Assembly (NCBI GenBank): GCA_036346275.1
Contig: CM070723.1
Coordinates: 26,294,176 to 26,358,175, forward strand
Source: Otatea glauca
Lineage: Eukaryota; Streptophyta; Magnoliopsida; Poales; Poaceae
Length of the DNA: 64,000 nucleotides
Direction of reading: 5' to 3'
In this document: positions 20,196 through 32,209 of the stretch, one piece after another
How the letters are laid out: each line of letters begins with the position of its first letter
Numbering within the stretch: the first letter of the stretch is position 1
The notes under the pieces: generated by a model
Databases searched by the model: none
What the model was told of the DNA's origin: nothing
The model's input: only the letters and a program-made list of their open reading frames with translations
Translations under genes and position numbers: made by a program

Positions 20196-21240
20196 TGTCC
20201 TCTTTGGTGTCTTTGGTGCCGATGGGAGCCCGTCAAAAACTTTTAGCTCAACTGCTTCACATCATCTGTCTTCAGGAAACCAAACTGCAAGACATTCCAA
20301 TCTGCGAATCACGCTCCTTTCTTCCACCTGGTTTTTCCTCCTCATTTTTGGAATCAGTCGGAGCCTCAGCCGGCATTTTAACCACCTGGAATCAATCTAT
20401 GCTTAATCTCTCACCTGGCTACGACCTGTGATCTTCCATGGATGCTCATAGGACACTTCAACATAGCCAGATCCCCTCTTGAGAAAAACAACGGCAACCT
20501 CAACCTCTCCTTAGCTGAACCCTTTAATGACATTATAGACGAGTTGTTGCAAGACCTGCCCTACTTGATCGCCGATTCGCATGGTCAAATCATTGTCTCA
20601 ATCCTGCTTGGGTACGACTAGACAGGGCCATTCACAGGAGGAGGGTCAGAGCCGAGTCTAAGAGATGAGCACGGCAACGACGTCGACCGCAAGAGGTCAT
20701 TGACAATTGCAAGAAGTGATCTAGCTCCTCGACTTAACAGAGGAACTCTCCAACAGACTCGAGCCTTAGCACTCTACTGGGAAAAAAAGATAGCACTTTA
20801 AACTCTGCAAATTATGGGATGACAGCACAGCCGTCTTCGAATTCATCGTGTATCTAGCCTTCTATATTTTTTTTTTTTTAAATCTAGCACCTTCATGTAA
20901 TTACAAATTTGACCCACTCCTTCGCTACGGAAGATGCTGCAGGCAACACTTGTCCTATGCCACACCTGGGAAGCGTGGAAGGTGGCGACAGAGCGAGAGA
21001 CTGCGAGAGCACGGGCACTGGACCGCAGGAGCGAGCGGATGCACTGGCATGGAAGAGAATCGTTTCTTGCTCATCGCTATAGAAAGAGCAGAATTAAGGT
21101 GCAGACAAGGAGAAATTGCTCAGTGACTTTACGCCTCCGACAACCTGGCGACTCGACCTTCAGGGGTTCTACCCCACAGTTTTGATTTGAAATTAAGACG
21201 TTCAAGAGGGCTCATCACCCCTCCGTTGTCATTAAAAAAA
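20196..21240 (+). pseudogene. LINE ORF2 fragment (AP-type endonuclease) with 3' debris
   Basis: The frame near 20200-20430 reads LLHIICLQETKLQDIP, RSFLPPGFSSSF and VGASAGILTTWNQS, the start of the apurinic-like endonuclease of plant L1-type LINEs (ICLQETK is the catalytic Glu motif). After a deletion, PWMLIGHFNIARSPLEKNNG (from about 20441) matches the LLGDFN..R...DKNNG motif with Asp replaced by His. RRFAWSN and WVRLDRA follow near 20570-20640. No reverse transcriptase is present. A block at 20930-21180 may be the element's extreme C-terminus, and an A-run at about 21233 could be its tail. It is a deleted, inactive copy. Confidence 0.7.
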
Positions 21241-21416
21241 ACGTAAGATAACATATCACACTTCGGCAAGCTTGAAAAAAAAGAAATATTTCATAATTTG
21301 CTTTCTAAGCTTTCACTGCCAGGATCAAAATCAAACATAATTGTTTGCCCAGTCACAACAGAAGTCATCAAAACTAATTCAATGCATCCTTTTGAAGCCA
21401 AATATTTTGAATATTG

Positions 21417-21633
21417 GCGGTGGAGGCTTAGCCCGATTGGCTAGAGCGAGCGAGGCTCACTCCGCTTGCCCGCGTTCGACCTCAGCTTGACGCAGGTGCG
21501 TGAGGAGACGAGTGCTGCGTGTGTATGCGTGTGTATGGGTTGTGTGCATGTGTATGGGTTGTGTGTATGTAGCTCATATGTTGTTCTTTCTTCTATAATG
21601 AATGCTAGTACTCTGGTCATTTTTAAAAAATAT
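21417..21633 (+). mobile_element. tRNA-derived SINE with perfect target duplication
   Basis: The 217-bp body starts GCGGTGGAGGCTTAGCCCGA and contains an A-box-like TAGCCCGATTGGCTAG and a B-box-like GCGTTCGACCT, the pol III promoter layout of tRNA-derived SINEs. A TGTGTGTATG-rich middle and a T/A-rich tail follow. It is bounded by a perfect 15-bp direct repeat ATATTTTGAATATTG (21402-21416 and 21634-21648), the signature of target-primed reverse transcription. Confidence 0.88.
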
Positions 21634-21648
21634 ATATTTTGAATATTG

Positions 21649-21965
21649 CATCAAGTTATGATTTTGAAGACTGGCTCATTAAAGCATGCAGGAAATAGCC
21701 TAACTGAAAACAAATCACACGGTAGATATTGAATACATTAATATAGGAAATTACCAAGCCAAACTAAAAAACAAATCACACAATAGATATTGAAAACATT
21801 AAAATAACAAACCACTAAACTTATTAGTGAGTAGTATCAAAGTCCATCAAATACTTTAGACACATTGGCTAGCGTTCTTGCACCATATACACCGAGGTAA
21901 ACACAGAACCATGAAAACTGGGAAGAAGACGAGTATTCATCCGATTGATGACCATGGCGTTCATC
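21649..21965. other. Flank of polyubiquitin pseudogene
   Basis: AT-rich sequence that includes a partial repeat of its own text (AAACAAATCACAC.ATAGATATTGAA.ACATTAA at about 21710 and 21770). It is probably 3' flank of the pseudogene. Confidence 0.4.
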
Positions 21966-23392
21966 TCACTGACCACCACGAAGGCGGAGCACCAGTGGAG
22001 GGTTGCTCCATTCTGTATATTATAGTCCGCCAGTGTGCAGCCATCCTCCAGCTGCTTCCCGGCGAAGATGAGGCGCTGCTGGTCAAGTGGGATGCGCTCC
22101 TTGTCCTGAATTTCACCTTCACGTTGTCAATGGTATCCGAGCTCTCAACCTCAAGAGTCATGGTCTTGCCGGTCAGCGTCTTGACGAAGATTTACATCCC
22201 TCCGTGTAGGCGGAGCACGAGGTGAAGGTGGATTCCTCTTGGATGTTATAATCGGCCCATGTGCGGCCGTCCTCGAGCTACTTGCCGGCGAAGATGAGGT
22301 GCTGCTAGTCTGGTGGGATGCCCTCCTGTTAGCACCTAAGTTTGGTAAGATATGATTAATTTATCAGTTTAGGGATAAAAATGGATATTTCTATCCTATA
22401 TCAGTTAAAAAATGAAAAGTTAAGTTGAAGATAGAATTATGACCAATGTTGATTCAAATATAGAATTTTATCTGTATAAAGACTGATATGGATCATGGTT
22501 GGCAACGCATTGGAAAAGGATACGATCGACCTATGCACTTTAGAAGGGGATCAAGGGCAAGCATAATTTAGATCTTTTGTAATTCGTTTGAATTTTATCG
22601 GTATAAAAATCGATACGGATCATGACTAGCAACGCATTGGAGAAGTATAAGATCGGCCTTTGAACTATAGAAGGGGATCAAGGGTAAGCATAATTTAGAT
22701 CTTTTGTAATTCGTCGTTGATCAATAAAGTTACGTATCGCCGATTATTGATCTTCTCTGATTACGACAGGTTTTGTTTTCTCTGATTTTGTTGCGTATCA
22801 TCTTTTTCAGAAGATCTACCTTTGTTAATCATCTATTCAGCCCTAATAGGTTGTATAGACTTAGTGTTACCTTTTGATTTAATTGGCTTTGTATAGCTGT
22901 TTAGATCCTTGACGATTATCACATTGGATCGGTATTGAGCGTAGTTTTCAATCTGTCTTACAGATTGCAGGATCAAATCAGTTGGTACGTCTCAAACCTC
23001 TTGAACCCGGCGTTCGTGTGTATTTAAACCGATCAGTCTATCATCATATTTTTCGACGCCAACACCTTCTTATCCTGAATCTTCGCCTTGACATTGTCGA
23101 TTGTACATGACGACTCAACCTCGACGGTGATCGTCTTTCCGGTAACGGTGTTGACAAAAATTTGCATCCCTCCCCGAAGGCAAAGGATGAGGTGGTGGTC
23201 TCCTCCTGGATGTTATAATCGGCCAAAGTACGGCCGTCCTCGAGCTGCTTGCCTGCGAAGATGAGGCGCTGCTGCTCTGTAGGGATTCCCTCCTTTGCCC
23301 CGAATCTTGGACTTGACATTGTCGATGGTGTCTGATGACTCAACCTCAAGTGTGATCGTCTAGCCGGTCAAAATATTCACTAAGATCTGCAT
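21966..23392 (-). pseudogene. Three-unit polyubiquitin pseudogene, split by a solo LTR
   Basis: On the minus strand, unit 1 starts at the ATG at 23392 (MQILVNILTG then a stop, then TITLEVESSDTIDNVK); unit 2 starts near 23167 (MQIFVNTVTGKTITVEVESS) and resumes after the LTR at 22326 (LIFAGK, stop, LEDGRTWADYNIQ); unit 3 starts near 22197 (ATG, TAA, IFVKTLTGKT) and runs to a TGA at 21966-21968, after text that in another frame reads LVLRLRGGQ. Ubiquitin is 76 residues, and unit spacing fits once the 738-bp insertion is removed. Damage: at least four in-frame stops and several single-base indels. An AG precedes the first ATG, as in polyubiquitin genes with a leader intron. Confidence 0.9.
22327..23064 (+). 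mobile_element. Solo LTR inserted in the polyubiquitin pseudogene
   Basis: 738 bp, from TGTTAGCACC to GACGCCAACA, flanked by CCTCC (22322-22326) and CCTTC (23065-23069), a 5-bp duplication with one mismatch. Removing it restores ubiquitin text across the join at the QDK/EGIPP position. A polyadenylation-like AATAAAG near 22720 suggests plus orientation. Inside, a block of about 120 bp (containing GGCAACGCATTGGA.AAG and AGAAGGGGATCAAGGG) is tandemly duplicated at 22465-22710. Confidence 0.85.
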
Positions 23393-23839
23393 CTGACGAA
23401 CGAATGCACCGAACATCAGCAGTTCCGAACGATGATAGCGAGTAACAGAAACAATGAAAAAGATTAAATGTCTAAGGGAATAACAGAAGTCTAACTAGCT
23501 GATTTTTTTGAATAACAGAAGGGCAATAAACCCTACCGATTTTTATTATAAGAAATCACAGAATTCGATACTAACTAGCTGGTAGGTACCATTGCCTAAC
23601 CAAGAATTAACAACCAACGAGCAATCCATGTTCCACCAAAAAAATACAGCCTCGCATCTTTGTCTATCCTGCGATTCATCGACAGAACTATGGCACAACA
23701 TAGAAATTTTCAAGCAACTAGCAATAATTTGTTCTAACAATCTGTGACATGACACATGAACTATCAAAGAACCCTATAGATCGGATCGGTGAGAGGAAAG
23801 ACCAAAAGATGAACAACTTTGATATTTCCTAAAACCTGC
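23393..23839. other. 5' flank of polyubiquitin pseudogene
   Basis: This would hold the leader intron and promoter of the polyubiquitin gene. I see no clear upstream exon or TATA element. A 73-codon minus frame is unremarkable. Confidence 0.4.
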
Positions 23840-24010
23840 TTAAAACCTAGCTCATCGTGGGTCGGATCCATATATGTATAGTATCACATTTACACTTTTG
23901 TCCTCGCTTCATGTAAAAAGGTTAATCTAGAGGTGTTGTGTTTGGACCAAACGGGCATAATATGCCTACTACAACTCGCTTTAAACAAGCAATATGAGAC
24001 TAATCTTACC
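23840..24010 (+). repeat. Dispersed repeat, copy 2
   Basis: It aligns with 16917-17085 (TTTACACTTTTGTCCTCGCTT, TAAAAAGGTTAATCTAGAGG, AATATGAGACTAATCTTACC). It starts with AACCTAGCTCATCGTGGG, which is shared with copy 3 near 29605. Confidence 0.6.
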
Positions 24011-24227
24011 ACCAATCTAACATACACCATATGGACCTTCAAACTAACGATCGGGTATTACATTCACCCTTTTTAAAGGCTGATGTCCTCGATGGTACAC
24101 CATATATATGGCAAGTACCCAGAACCACCCCTCGATACACGTACATTTGTCAAATGCTAGCACATATACCATATCATGTGTCAACTCCTGTCTCACACGC
24201 GCACGTACAGCGAAGGTTAATGCTTTG

Positions 24228-27200
24228 TGTGAGACCCCTTTCTGATGAACAGGAACCTCCATGTGATTACTGTGCTATTCCCTGGATCAGTAGCTAGCAC
24301 TCACATGTTTACAACAATTGCAATCACAACCATACCTCACAAATAATTACAGCGGAAACTAATATACAAAGAGAAGCTTACAAAACAGAGGATAGCAGCA
24401 AAAGAAGCAATATCTTGTAGTTTGCCCATCCGACCCGCAGGCAACTAACAAGGCATAAAATCCAGATAGAACACGACGGAGGAGATCCCGCAACCTGCGA
24501 CGAAAAGAGACTCGAAGCCTCGCTAACTCATCCACCTAAAATAATAATTAAGCAAGGGTGAGTACTTTCCGTACTCAGCAAGATTTGAGCAAAACCTATA
24601 ATATATGCAGGCCATTTCAAAGGAAAGGCTAATACAGTTAATTTGCATAAAGCGAAATTGAATTGTAAAACAAGTTATCATTTGCAAACGGAATTTATAA
24701 AAGCAAGTTGATTGATAAGAAATATATACAATAGTAAGTAATACTCACAGTCCTCCATGACGTGAGTTCGAATAATCTAAACCACAAGGTCCATCAATGT
24801 CAGCCCTTCGACATAAAACAATAGTTGCTAAAACAAGTTCAGACCAAACCCAATTTTAGAAAATACCAAAGACTCTAACATTGGGAGGATCTTCCCTAAG
24901 TGCCCATAACCGCGGGCGCGGCTAATCGATTAGATTTACACTCTGCAGAGGTGTACACTTTACCCACAAGGAATGATCAACCTTTTCGCCAGATCAGTTA
25001 ACACACTTCCTTTGGTGTGTCGGCAAGGAGATCATACAGAGCCGTTACATTATCTAGACATGGCTTTACACCAGCCCGGGACGTTAACCCTCGCCCTGAA
25101 GACAGAGACACTCACCCAAGTCGTGGATCCACATTTATCACACACAACACCACGTCTCTGTCCAGGGCAAGGCGTACACCGTTGCATTGGTATGTAGAAA
25201 CCCCTACTGCATGCACTGACCGGAATGCTGTGCAATCTCCCGCCTTCCTTAGATGCAAAGCCACATCTAAACAACTTAATAGGCTAAGACCCGCCCATAC
25301 AAGCCCTTGTGGTTGCACGAAAACATGGATCTACAACATCCCATTGCTCGGTCCTTAATCCGACACGGGCGATACTCCACCCTACACTACGTGCAAACCC
25401 GTCTGCACATCCGTCTATTGCCAATAATCGCCCGCATCAAACCATAGTTTTATTTTGGGGTTTTTAGCAAACTACTAGCAACCATTTTCCCAAAAAGGAC
25501 CATTTAGATTCCATATAAAACATTTCAGGAAACAATTTTAATCATGATCATCTGACTCCTTGCTAAACAAGCATGGCTAAGCATGATTAATATGATCGCA
25601 TATACCCAAGATGACATTAAATAATGTCTGGCCCTATTCTATGGTTATCAAGGTTCACATTTCTATAATTATGAAGGAGTTTCATGTGACAACAGGTATA
25701 TCTACCAATACCACAAAATAGCGAATTTACAGAAAGTAAACGTATGCATGAAACATTTTAATAAACACAATGCAAATTAAATACTGGGATCAAGATGGTC
25801 AAAGGGATGCTTGCCTTGCTTAATCATTGCTTACGGTGAAGACGAGGTTGCAAAAGATGAAGTCGACGACGGAGGAAGGGACGTCGGATTCTACACGTCG
25901 ATCAATCGGAAATATAGCAAATATCCAACTTCAATAAGGGCAAAAGAAAACAGACAGAGAACCAAATAAAGATTCACCGCAGAAACAGAATGTTTTAGGG
26001 TTTGAATTATATGATTTCATATCGTGTTTAGTTGATTATATATCCATATTGTTATTAGCTTTAACATTGAGCGAAAATGACTTCTTTTATATCTTATCTA
26101 TTCTTGAATTACAAATTCAAGAGGCTAAAATTATGAATTCTTGTATTTATGACTTCGAATTATAGATGCTAAAATTATTTGGACTAATAGAATTAAAACA
26201 TTAGTCATTATGCTCAATGCTATGAATGAATAGCGCTAAACCCTTAATTGATTAAGCATAATAAGGGGTTTCGGATATGTTAGATTTGCTAGGATAGATT
26301 ACTAGTTCCATATTCATGGTTTTAAGAAGGTTCTGTGATACAAATATATTAGCTACAAATTCCTTATTACAAGGTTCACTTAATCTTATTATGAAGTTCA
26401 TAAAGCATAACACTTAGGGTTAGTCGACTATTAAAGGTTATATGCAAAACATAACGAAGTCGATTATTTCTTCTAAGTGGATAGCATATACTTTGAAGAA
26501 CGTATCTAGACTAATTTCATACATTTTAGTGTTTAGACGAGACATTATTTTCATAGTTGAAAAAGCTTATGTGACATAAAAGGTTACGACAAGCATACTT
26601 TTTAGGGGTATTCAACTAGCAGGATTTAGTTGAAAAGTAAGTTGTAAATAAAATATTTTTCTCGAATACGGTAGACCATATCCTAAATATCATTTCTAAA
26701 CTAATTTCCATAATATTTGCATTTAGACGAGAGGTTCTACGGGTCGATGAAAAAGCTTGAGTGTTTTAATTACTACACGACAAAGGTTACATTTTTGATA
26801 TAAGATTGCGACTACACCGTCTAGGATAATCTACTCACTTTTCAGGCATTAATAGGGCATGACATTCGAAGTGACTTAAAGTTGATTTCACGACAAATGG
26901 CTTTTATCCGAAATGTTTTCCTATAAGAAGTCACTAGGGTTTAATATGGGCTTATCTCAGATTAGCACAAATATAAATTATCTTTTTACAGACAGCAGGA
27001 GTATTATTTTTCAAGGTTATTGAATTTGGTTTTGTCAAATTTGAAGTTTATTTGTGAAATTTATAACTATTTGAATTATTCAAACATTAATACTCCGACT
27101 ATTAAACATTTACTATTTTATATATTAAACTTTAAATATTATTATACATCTGAGATCCTTGTAATGTCAGGAACACAATAAAACTGATTTGGTGATTTAT

Positions 27201-29565
27201 TTGAATTCATTTGATCTATATTTCAACCATTTGACTTTCTATGCTATATGTATATACACATTTTTACATTTAAGTTATTTCACACTTTTCAAGACAGTTC
27301 AAATCAAATTCACTTATTAGTTATTTTGGCAAATTAAGGTATTCTACTGTCATGATAATATTTAGAAATCAATTTTACTTATTCCATATTTCTTTTATTC
27401 AAACTATGTTTATTTGAATTTCTAATGCATTGAATACAATCTTTAATAGAAAGTAATTCAAACATAAATGAAATTTAAATATTTTTATATATTTGAACTT
27501 CTGGAAACATGAGTATTTCCCTAAAATTAGTTTCATTCAATCCTAAGTTTATTTACAACATTTTAATATGAAGTGTGTTTTTAGCCCTTTCTTTCAAATT
27601 TGAATTTCAAATTTACCCAGTGAACATTTTCAAAATGATATTGCATATTCTGAAATCACTAGATTTTAGATGAATATAGAAATTGATTTCACTCAATTCG
27701 GAGTTATAATGCAAAATCTACAAGCATTTGAATTGGCTCGGGTATTGAAAAGAACCGAAATTCGGAAATACGTTTTCAAAGTTGGAAAGCGCATTTTACC
27801 GCATGAACTTCATTCTGCTCGACTGACTGACAGGAGGGGCCCATTGCGCAGTGACCGAAGAACAGAGGCTTTCGGTTCTCCGGCTTGCCGACGACGAAAC
27901 CTCACCGGAGAAGGGAATCAGTAGCAGTACAAGCATCACCTCGACGGTGCGCACACGGGGGAAGTACCGATTCGGCCGGAGGAGGTCGGAAAGGTGCTCG
28001 CCACCGTGAGGGGCGGCGGCAACGGCAAGAACTCGTCGGAGAAGAAGGAAAAGTAAGTCTCGGCATGAATGGGCAAGAGGATTAGCAACAGGGAGCTATG
28101 GGGAATCCATTTTTGCATTTACCTTAGTCGGAAGTTGGTCGGAAATCTCTACCACCGTGCGCCGTTTTTGGAGAAGAAGAACAGTAGGGGGCGACGGCGT
28201 TCCGGCGGGGTTCCGGCGAAGGCGAGGGCACTAGGAGCACGAGCTTGCTGACACGCACCCGATGGTAGGCTCGGTTGTCACCGGAGATGGCCGGAGGTAT
28301 GGCGCCACCGAGCTCGGGCGGTGTCAAAAATGGCGGCTCGGCAAGAAGAAAAATCAGCTCGACTCGAGTCAAATTGATGAGGGATTGAGCAAAAGGGGTT
28401 CTCGGGGATTCTATCTTACCACTTGGTTGGTCAGGAGGACGGCTGGAGCGGGCTGCTGTCGAGTGGCTGGATCTGGAGAAGAAAGCGGCCAGGGTGGCTC
28501 CACTCGGCGAATGAGAGCTGAGCATGCTCGCTTTCGCCTCCTTCCTGGAGCGTGCGGAAATGGTGGAGAAATGAGAGCTCCTGGCTTTTGAGCTCAAGCT
28601 GGTGATTAAATGGCTGGCGATCTGTCATGGAGGGGAATGGGCAAAAGTGAGGAAGCTTCGTGATTTATGGACGTTCAGGCCTATGGCGCCAGGCTTGTGC
28701 CGTGGCAAAAGGAGGCTTGGAGGATGAGCTGCTGACCTGTGGGCCCAAGTGCAATAGAAGACAATTCCAACTTGGTTTCTCAGGACAGCACAGACTTAGA
28801 GCATTTAATTGTGGGGTCAAATCAAAGTAAAAACTTTTGTAAGGTCTCGCATATGTTTTCTACCTCCAGTAAAAATCCTAGGTCAAAATATCTTATATAA
28901 AATTTATATAAATTCTGTCATTTAGCACAGTCCAAAACTGTCTTTTCAGGTTTTCATTTATTTAAAGGCATAAAGTATAATATTTATTTTTGAAACTTTT
29001 GATAAGAGTTTAGTTTGGGTTAATGATGTCTCTATAAAAATTTCAAAATTAAATTATTGAGTAGTTAATTTATAAAAATTCTAACATGGTAATTTTCAGA
29101 TTCTCAATGCCTCTGTTTTTGAATTTTTAGAAGGTCTAAATTACATTATTAATTCCTGATATTTTTACCAGAGGTAAATATTGCCTTAAGGATATTATGG
29201 TAAATTTTTCAGGAGCATATGAATTTCGAAAGTTTTATAATAAATCTGTCCTTGCACTATTTGGAGGTCAAAGGAATGTCTTTTCAACTTTTTATTCACT
29301 ATGCTATGCATTTAAAATTCATGTACCAGCTAATATAATTTTAAATATATAAACTTTTCAAGATTTTACTTTTACTTTTTTTTCTTCTTACCATTTTACC
29401 TTTTTACCATTTCCCTTTTACTAATTCTATTTGTTGGATTTTCATACAAAGCATAAATCCAATGAAATTCAAATAAGAACCAATAAATCCAATAAAACTC
29501 ATAAATAAATATTTTCAAATTTAAAATATTTATTTTTATATTAATTTATTTTTCGGGATGTTACA
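24228..29565 (-). mobile_element. 5.3-kb solo-LTR-like element
   Basis: The minus strand starts TGTAACATCCCGAAAAATAA at 29565 and ends GGGGTCTCACA at 24228. The unit is flanked by a perfect 5-bp duplication CTTTG (24223-24227 and 29566-29570). The two ends do not resemble each other, so this is one long LTR rather than an LTR pair, unless an unseen nested element is present. TGTAACATCCCG starts are common in long LTRs of grass gypsy elements. A GC-rich block at 27800-28650 may be the transcribed leader region; frames there have no recognised product. No gag or pol is present. Its 3' third is shared with 9340-11631. Confidence 0.75.
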
Positions 29566-29599
29566 CTTTGATACCATATGTAATAGCCTAGTCTAAAAT

Positions 29600-29730
29600 C
29601 TGCTCAAAGCCTAGCCAATCGTGGGACGGACAAACGATGCATAGCACCCCGTTTACACTTTCATCATCACTTCGTGTAAAAGAGTTAGCCCAGAGATGTT
29701 ATGTTTGGAACCAGCAGGAAATTATCATGG
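29600..29730 (+). repeat. Dispersed repeat, copy 3
   Basis: CCTAGCCAATCGTGGGACGG, GTTTACACTTTCATCATCAC and TTCGTGTAAAAGAGTTAGCC parallel copies 1 and 2. In an unoccupied chromosome it would have continued from the sequence left of 24223. Confidence 0.55.
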
Positions 29731-29909
29731 GACTAACCGCCTCTCTGCCTTACCGTGCGTGCTGTAGTCCCCAAAAATTTTAAAAAATGTTTGAAGATCA
29801 TCTATTTAATGGATTAAATTTGTTGATTAAATTGATTCTAATTCAGTGATTTTGGATTTGAAAGATGTTATAACTATTTATTTGTATTGTACTTTTAGTA
29901 AATTTCAAG

Positions 29910-30633
29910 TAGGGGTGCAATCAGATCGAATAGATGCTGACCGACCGATCAAAATCTGTTCGGATAGAATTCGGATAGTTGTTAGATTCAAGATCAGTTT
30001 CGGATAATTGGTTTCAGATACGGGATATCACTATCCATCGGATTGGCATATTCCGATTATATTCTCGGATAATTCCGGATAACTCTATTCGGATATTCGG
30101 ATTTGAATATTTACAACTCATATTCTAGCAGCTTTAATTGCGCCCAACCAAATAACACAAGCTAGGCCCTCCCTCCACGGCTCAACCCTCCTGCAGTAGT
30201 CCCATCCGCCATCCCGCCATCCGATGCCACCACCAATAGAGCTTGACATGCAAGAATGTGCTTCCACTTGCCTACGTGAATACCTAATATTCTTTTGCAA
30301 AACATAAAGAAATTTAAAACTTTTGCAACTTTGTTGGACGAGATAAAATGACTTGTTAAATTGCGATAATCCTATTGCATGTTGAACTCATATGATTGAT
30401 TAATCATTGCTCTGTGTGTGCTATATGCAGTATCTATTTTCGCGTGATATCCGACAAAAAAAATGGTATTGTATCGATTCTGCTCCGTATTCATTTTCGA
30501 ATTTGCGATCGATATTATCCGCGCCGTATTTGAATCTGGCAATATTCATATATAATTTTGAGTCCGACAAAAAATATAGTTTAGGATATGGAAAGAACGA
30601 TATCCGATCAAATCTAAGCCGATTGCACCCCTA
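29910..30633. mobile_element. Non-autonomous hAT element, same family as 6249-7845
   Basis: 724 bp with ends TAGGGGTGCAATC...GATTGCACCCCTA. The 8-bp flanks are ATTTCAAG (29902-29909) and ATTTCGAG (30634-30641), one mismatch. Subterminal CGGAT/ATCCG repeats cover both ends. A short GC-rich core (30150-30270) has no recognised protein. There is no transposase. Confidence 0.88.
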
Positions 30634-30641
30634 ATTTCGAG

Positions 30642-31941
30642 TATATGTGTTGGTTTTATGATGTTATGAAAAAAATTATATACAAGATTATAGAGTTATG
30701 CATATGAAGTATGAATTTTCATTAAAAGTTTTCTAATTCCACCACTGCAACAAAGTAAGAACTCAGCTCAAGATAACGTTGTAGGCCGATTGGTTTGTGC
30801 CTTGTGGGGCTTTTAGTTTCTTATTATTAACCATATCGAGAACAATTTACTTTAACATGATCGTAGGTTTTGCTACAGTATCATCGTTCGTATTTAACTG
30901 TTGTGAGCTATGGAGGCTCCCACGGACACTTTGAAACATGGGATTCTAAAGAAATCATGCGGGGATTTTACTGCTTTCTTTAAATTTCTGGCAAAACTTC
31001 TAGCCGAATCCGCTTAGTTTCCTTGTTTAAAATAAAAGTTCAGGCTTCATGACTTGGTGGTTCGTCGTTTATTCTTGCTGCCTGTGAAGATCAACTTTGC
31101 ATAAGCATCTACATCATTTTCCGTTAACAAGGTTTTAAATCACAATTTCCACAGCAAGATTCTAAAAAAGTCATAGTAGATATCGTGAAAGCTAATATTC
31201 ATTGTGTTTTTAGTATTAATTTTTTTAAATAAATATTTATATAATAAAGGCCACCTTCAAACAAACCGTAAAACCATAATACTTTAGAAGGTATTAATAT
31301 TTTTATAATAATAATATGAGTCAGGTCCAAAATCAACAAACATGCTAATACATATCAAACACCATAAGTGACAAGTATATCATAATATTCTTAACAACAA
31401 ATACTTTATCACTAAGAAATATGAATGCTAGATTATTGAAAAATGGCGAGATGATGTTTTTTTACTAGATTTTCTCATAGTTCAGGCTTATAACAGATGC
31501 ATTTAGGCCTTCTAGTAATGTTGGATTTTAAAATAAGCAGAATGTTTTTAGCATGTGGGTACCTATGTAGGATAGCGGAGCTATCGCTAGCTACAAGCTA
31601 GGCATGTAGTGGAGCTATTGATAGCTATCACTTGTAGTTAATATAGCAGAACATTAACCCATGGTTTCTCATTTGATATCAAAAAAGCAATAGTGTAACT
31701 ATATCTAGCTATTTAGAACACTGTCCGTTAATATAATGAACTAGTTGCTCATGGTTTCTACAATCTGTTTTATTTTATGACGCTTTAGCAATAAAGCCAA
31801 TAGGCATCCTGCATTCCTGCTGATTGGCCAGCAGCTTAATTGGAAGATTGTTTTGATGTTCAATGTTCGAGGGATCAGCTGACCAGGGCGGCTGTTAGAA
31901 TTGTTCCGGATGAATACTACCTCTCTAGACACAAATATATA
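30642..31941. other. AT-rich intergenic stretch
   Basis: No coding, RNA or repeat signal that I can support. Small frames are below 65 codons and of low complexity. Confidence 0.45.
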
Positions 31942-32207
31942 CTCCTCTATTGGTAAATATAAGACATATAGTTTAAATAATTTTATTTAAAAATATAAAG
32001 GTTGCATATAGATTTAATAAACCTTTCTTACTTTTATTTACAAATATAAGATTTGATGGTAGATTTAATGAGCCTTCGTTACTATACCTCTATTTATTCT
32101 CTCTCAACCATATGAACTTATTTATTACCACCCACACAAAGTATTGTCTCATCTTCCAAGACAATTAAGAGGTTCAAAGTAAGCCTTATATTTATCAATG
32201 AAGGGAG
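31942..32207. mobile_element. Stowaway-like MITE
   Basis: 266 bp with ends CTCCTCTATTGGTAAATATA and, on the opposite strand, CTCCCTTCATTGATAAATAT. It is flanked by TA on both sides (31940-31941 and 32208-32209). CTCCCT..ATAAATATAAG ends and a TA target are typical of Tc1/mariner-related Stowaway elements of grasses. Confidence 0.85.
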
Positions 32208-32209
32208 TA

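Noticed and set aside
21421..21480. A functional tRNA gene at the SINE head
   Set aside because: A and B boxes are recognisable, but no cloverleaf closes and the element has SINE-type flanking duplications.
27670..28630. Possible host gene in the GC-rich block of the 5.3-kb LTR
   Set aside because: Multiple overlapping frames on both strands, no motif, and position inside a bounded LTR; long grass LTRs often have GC-rich transcribed leaders.
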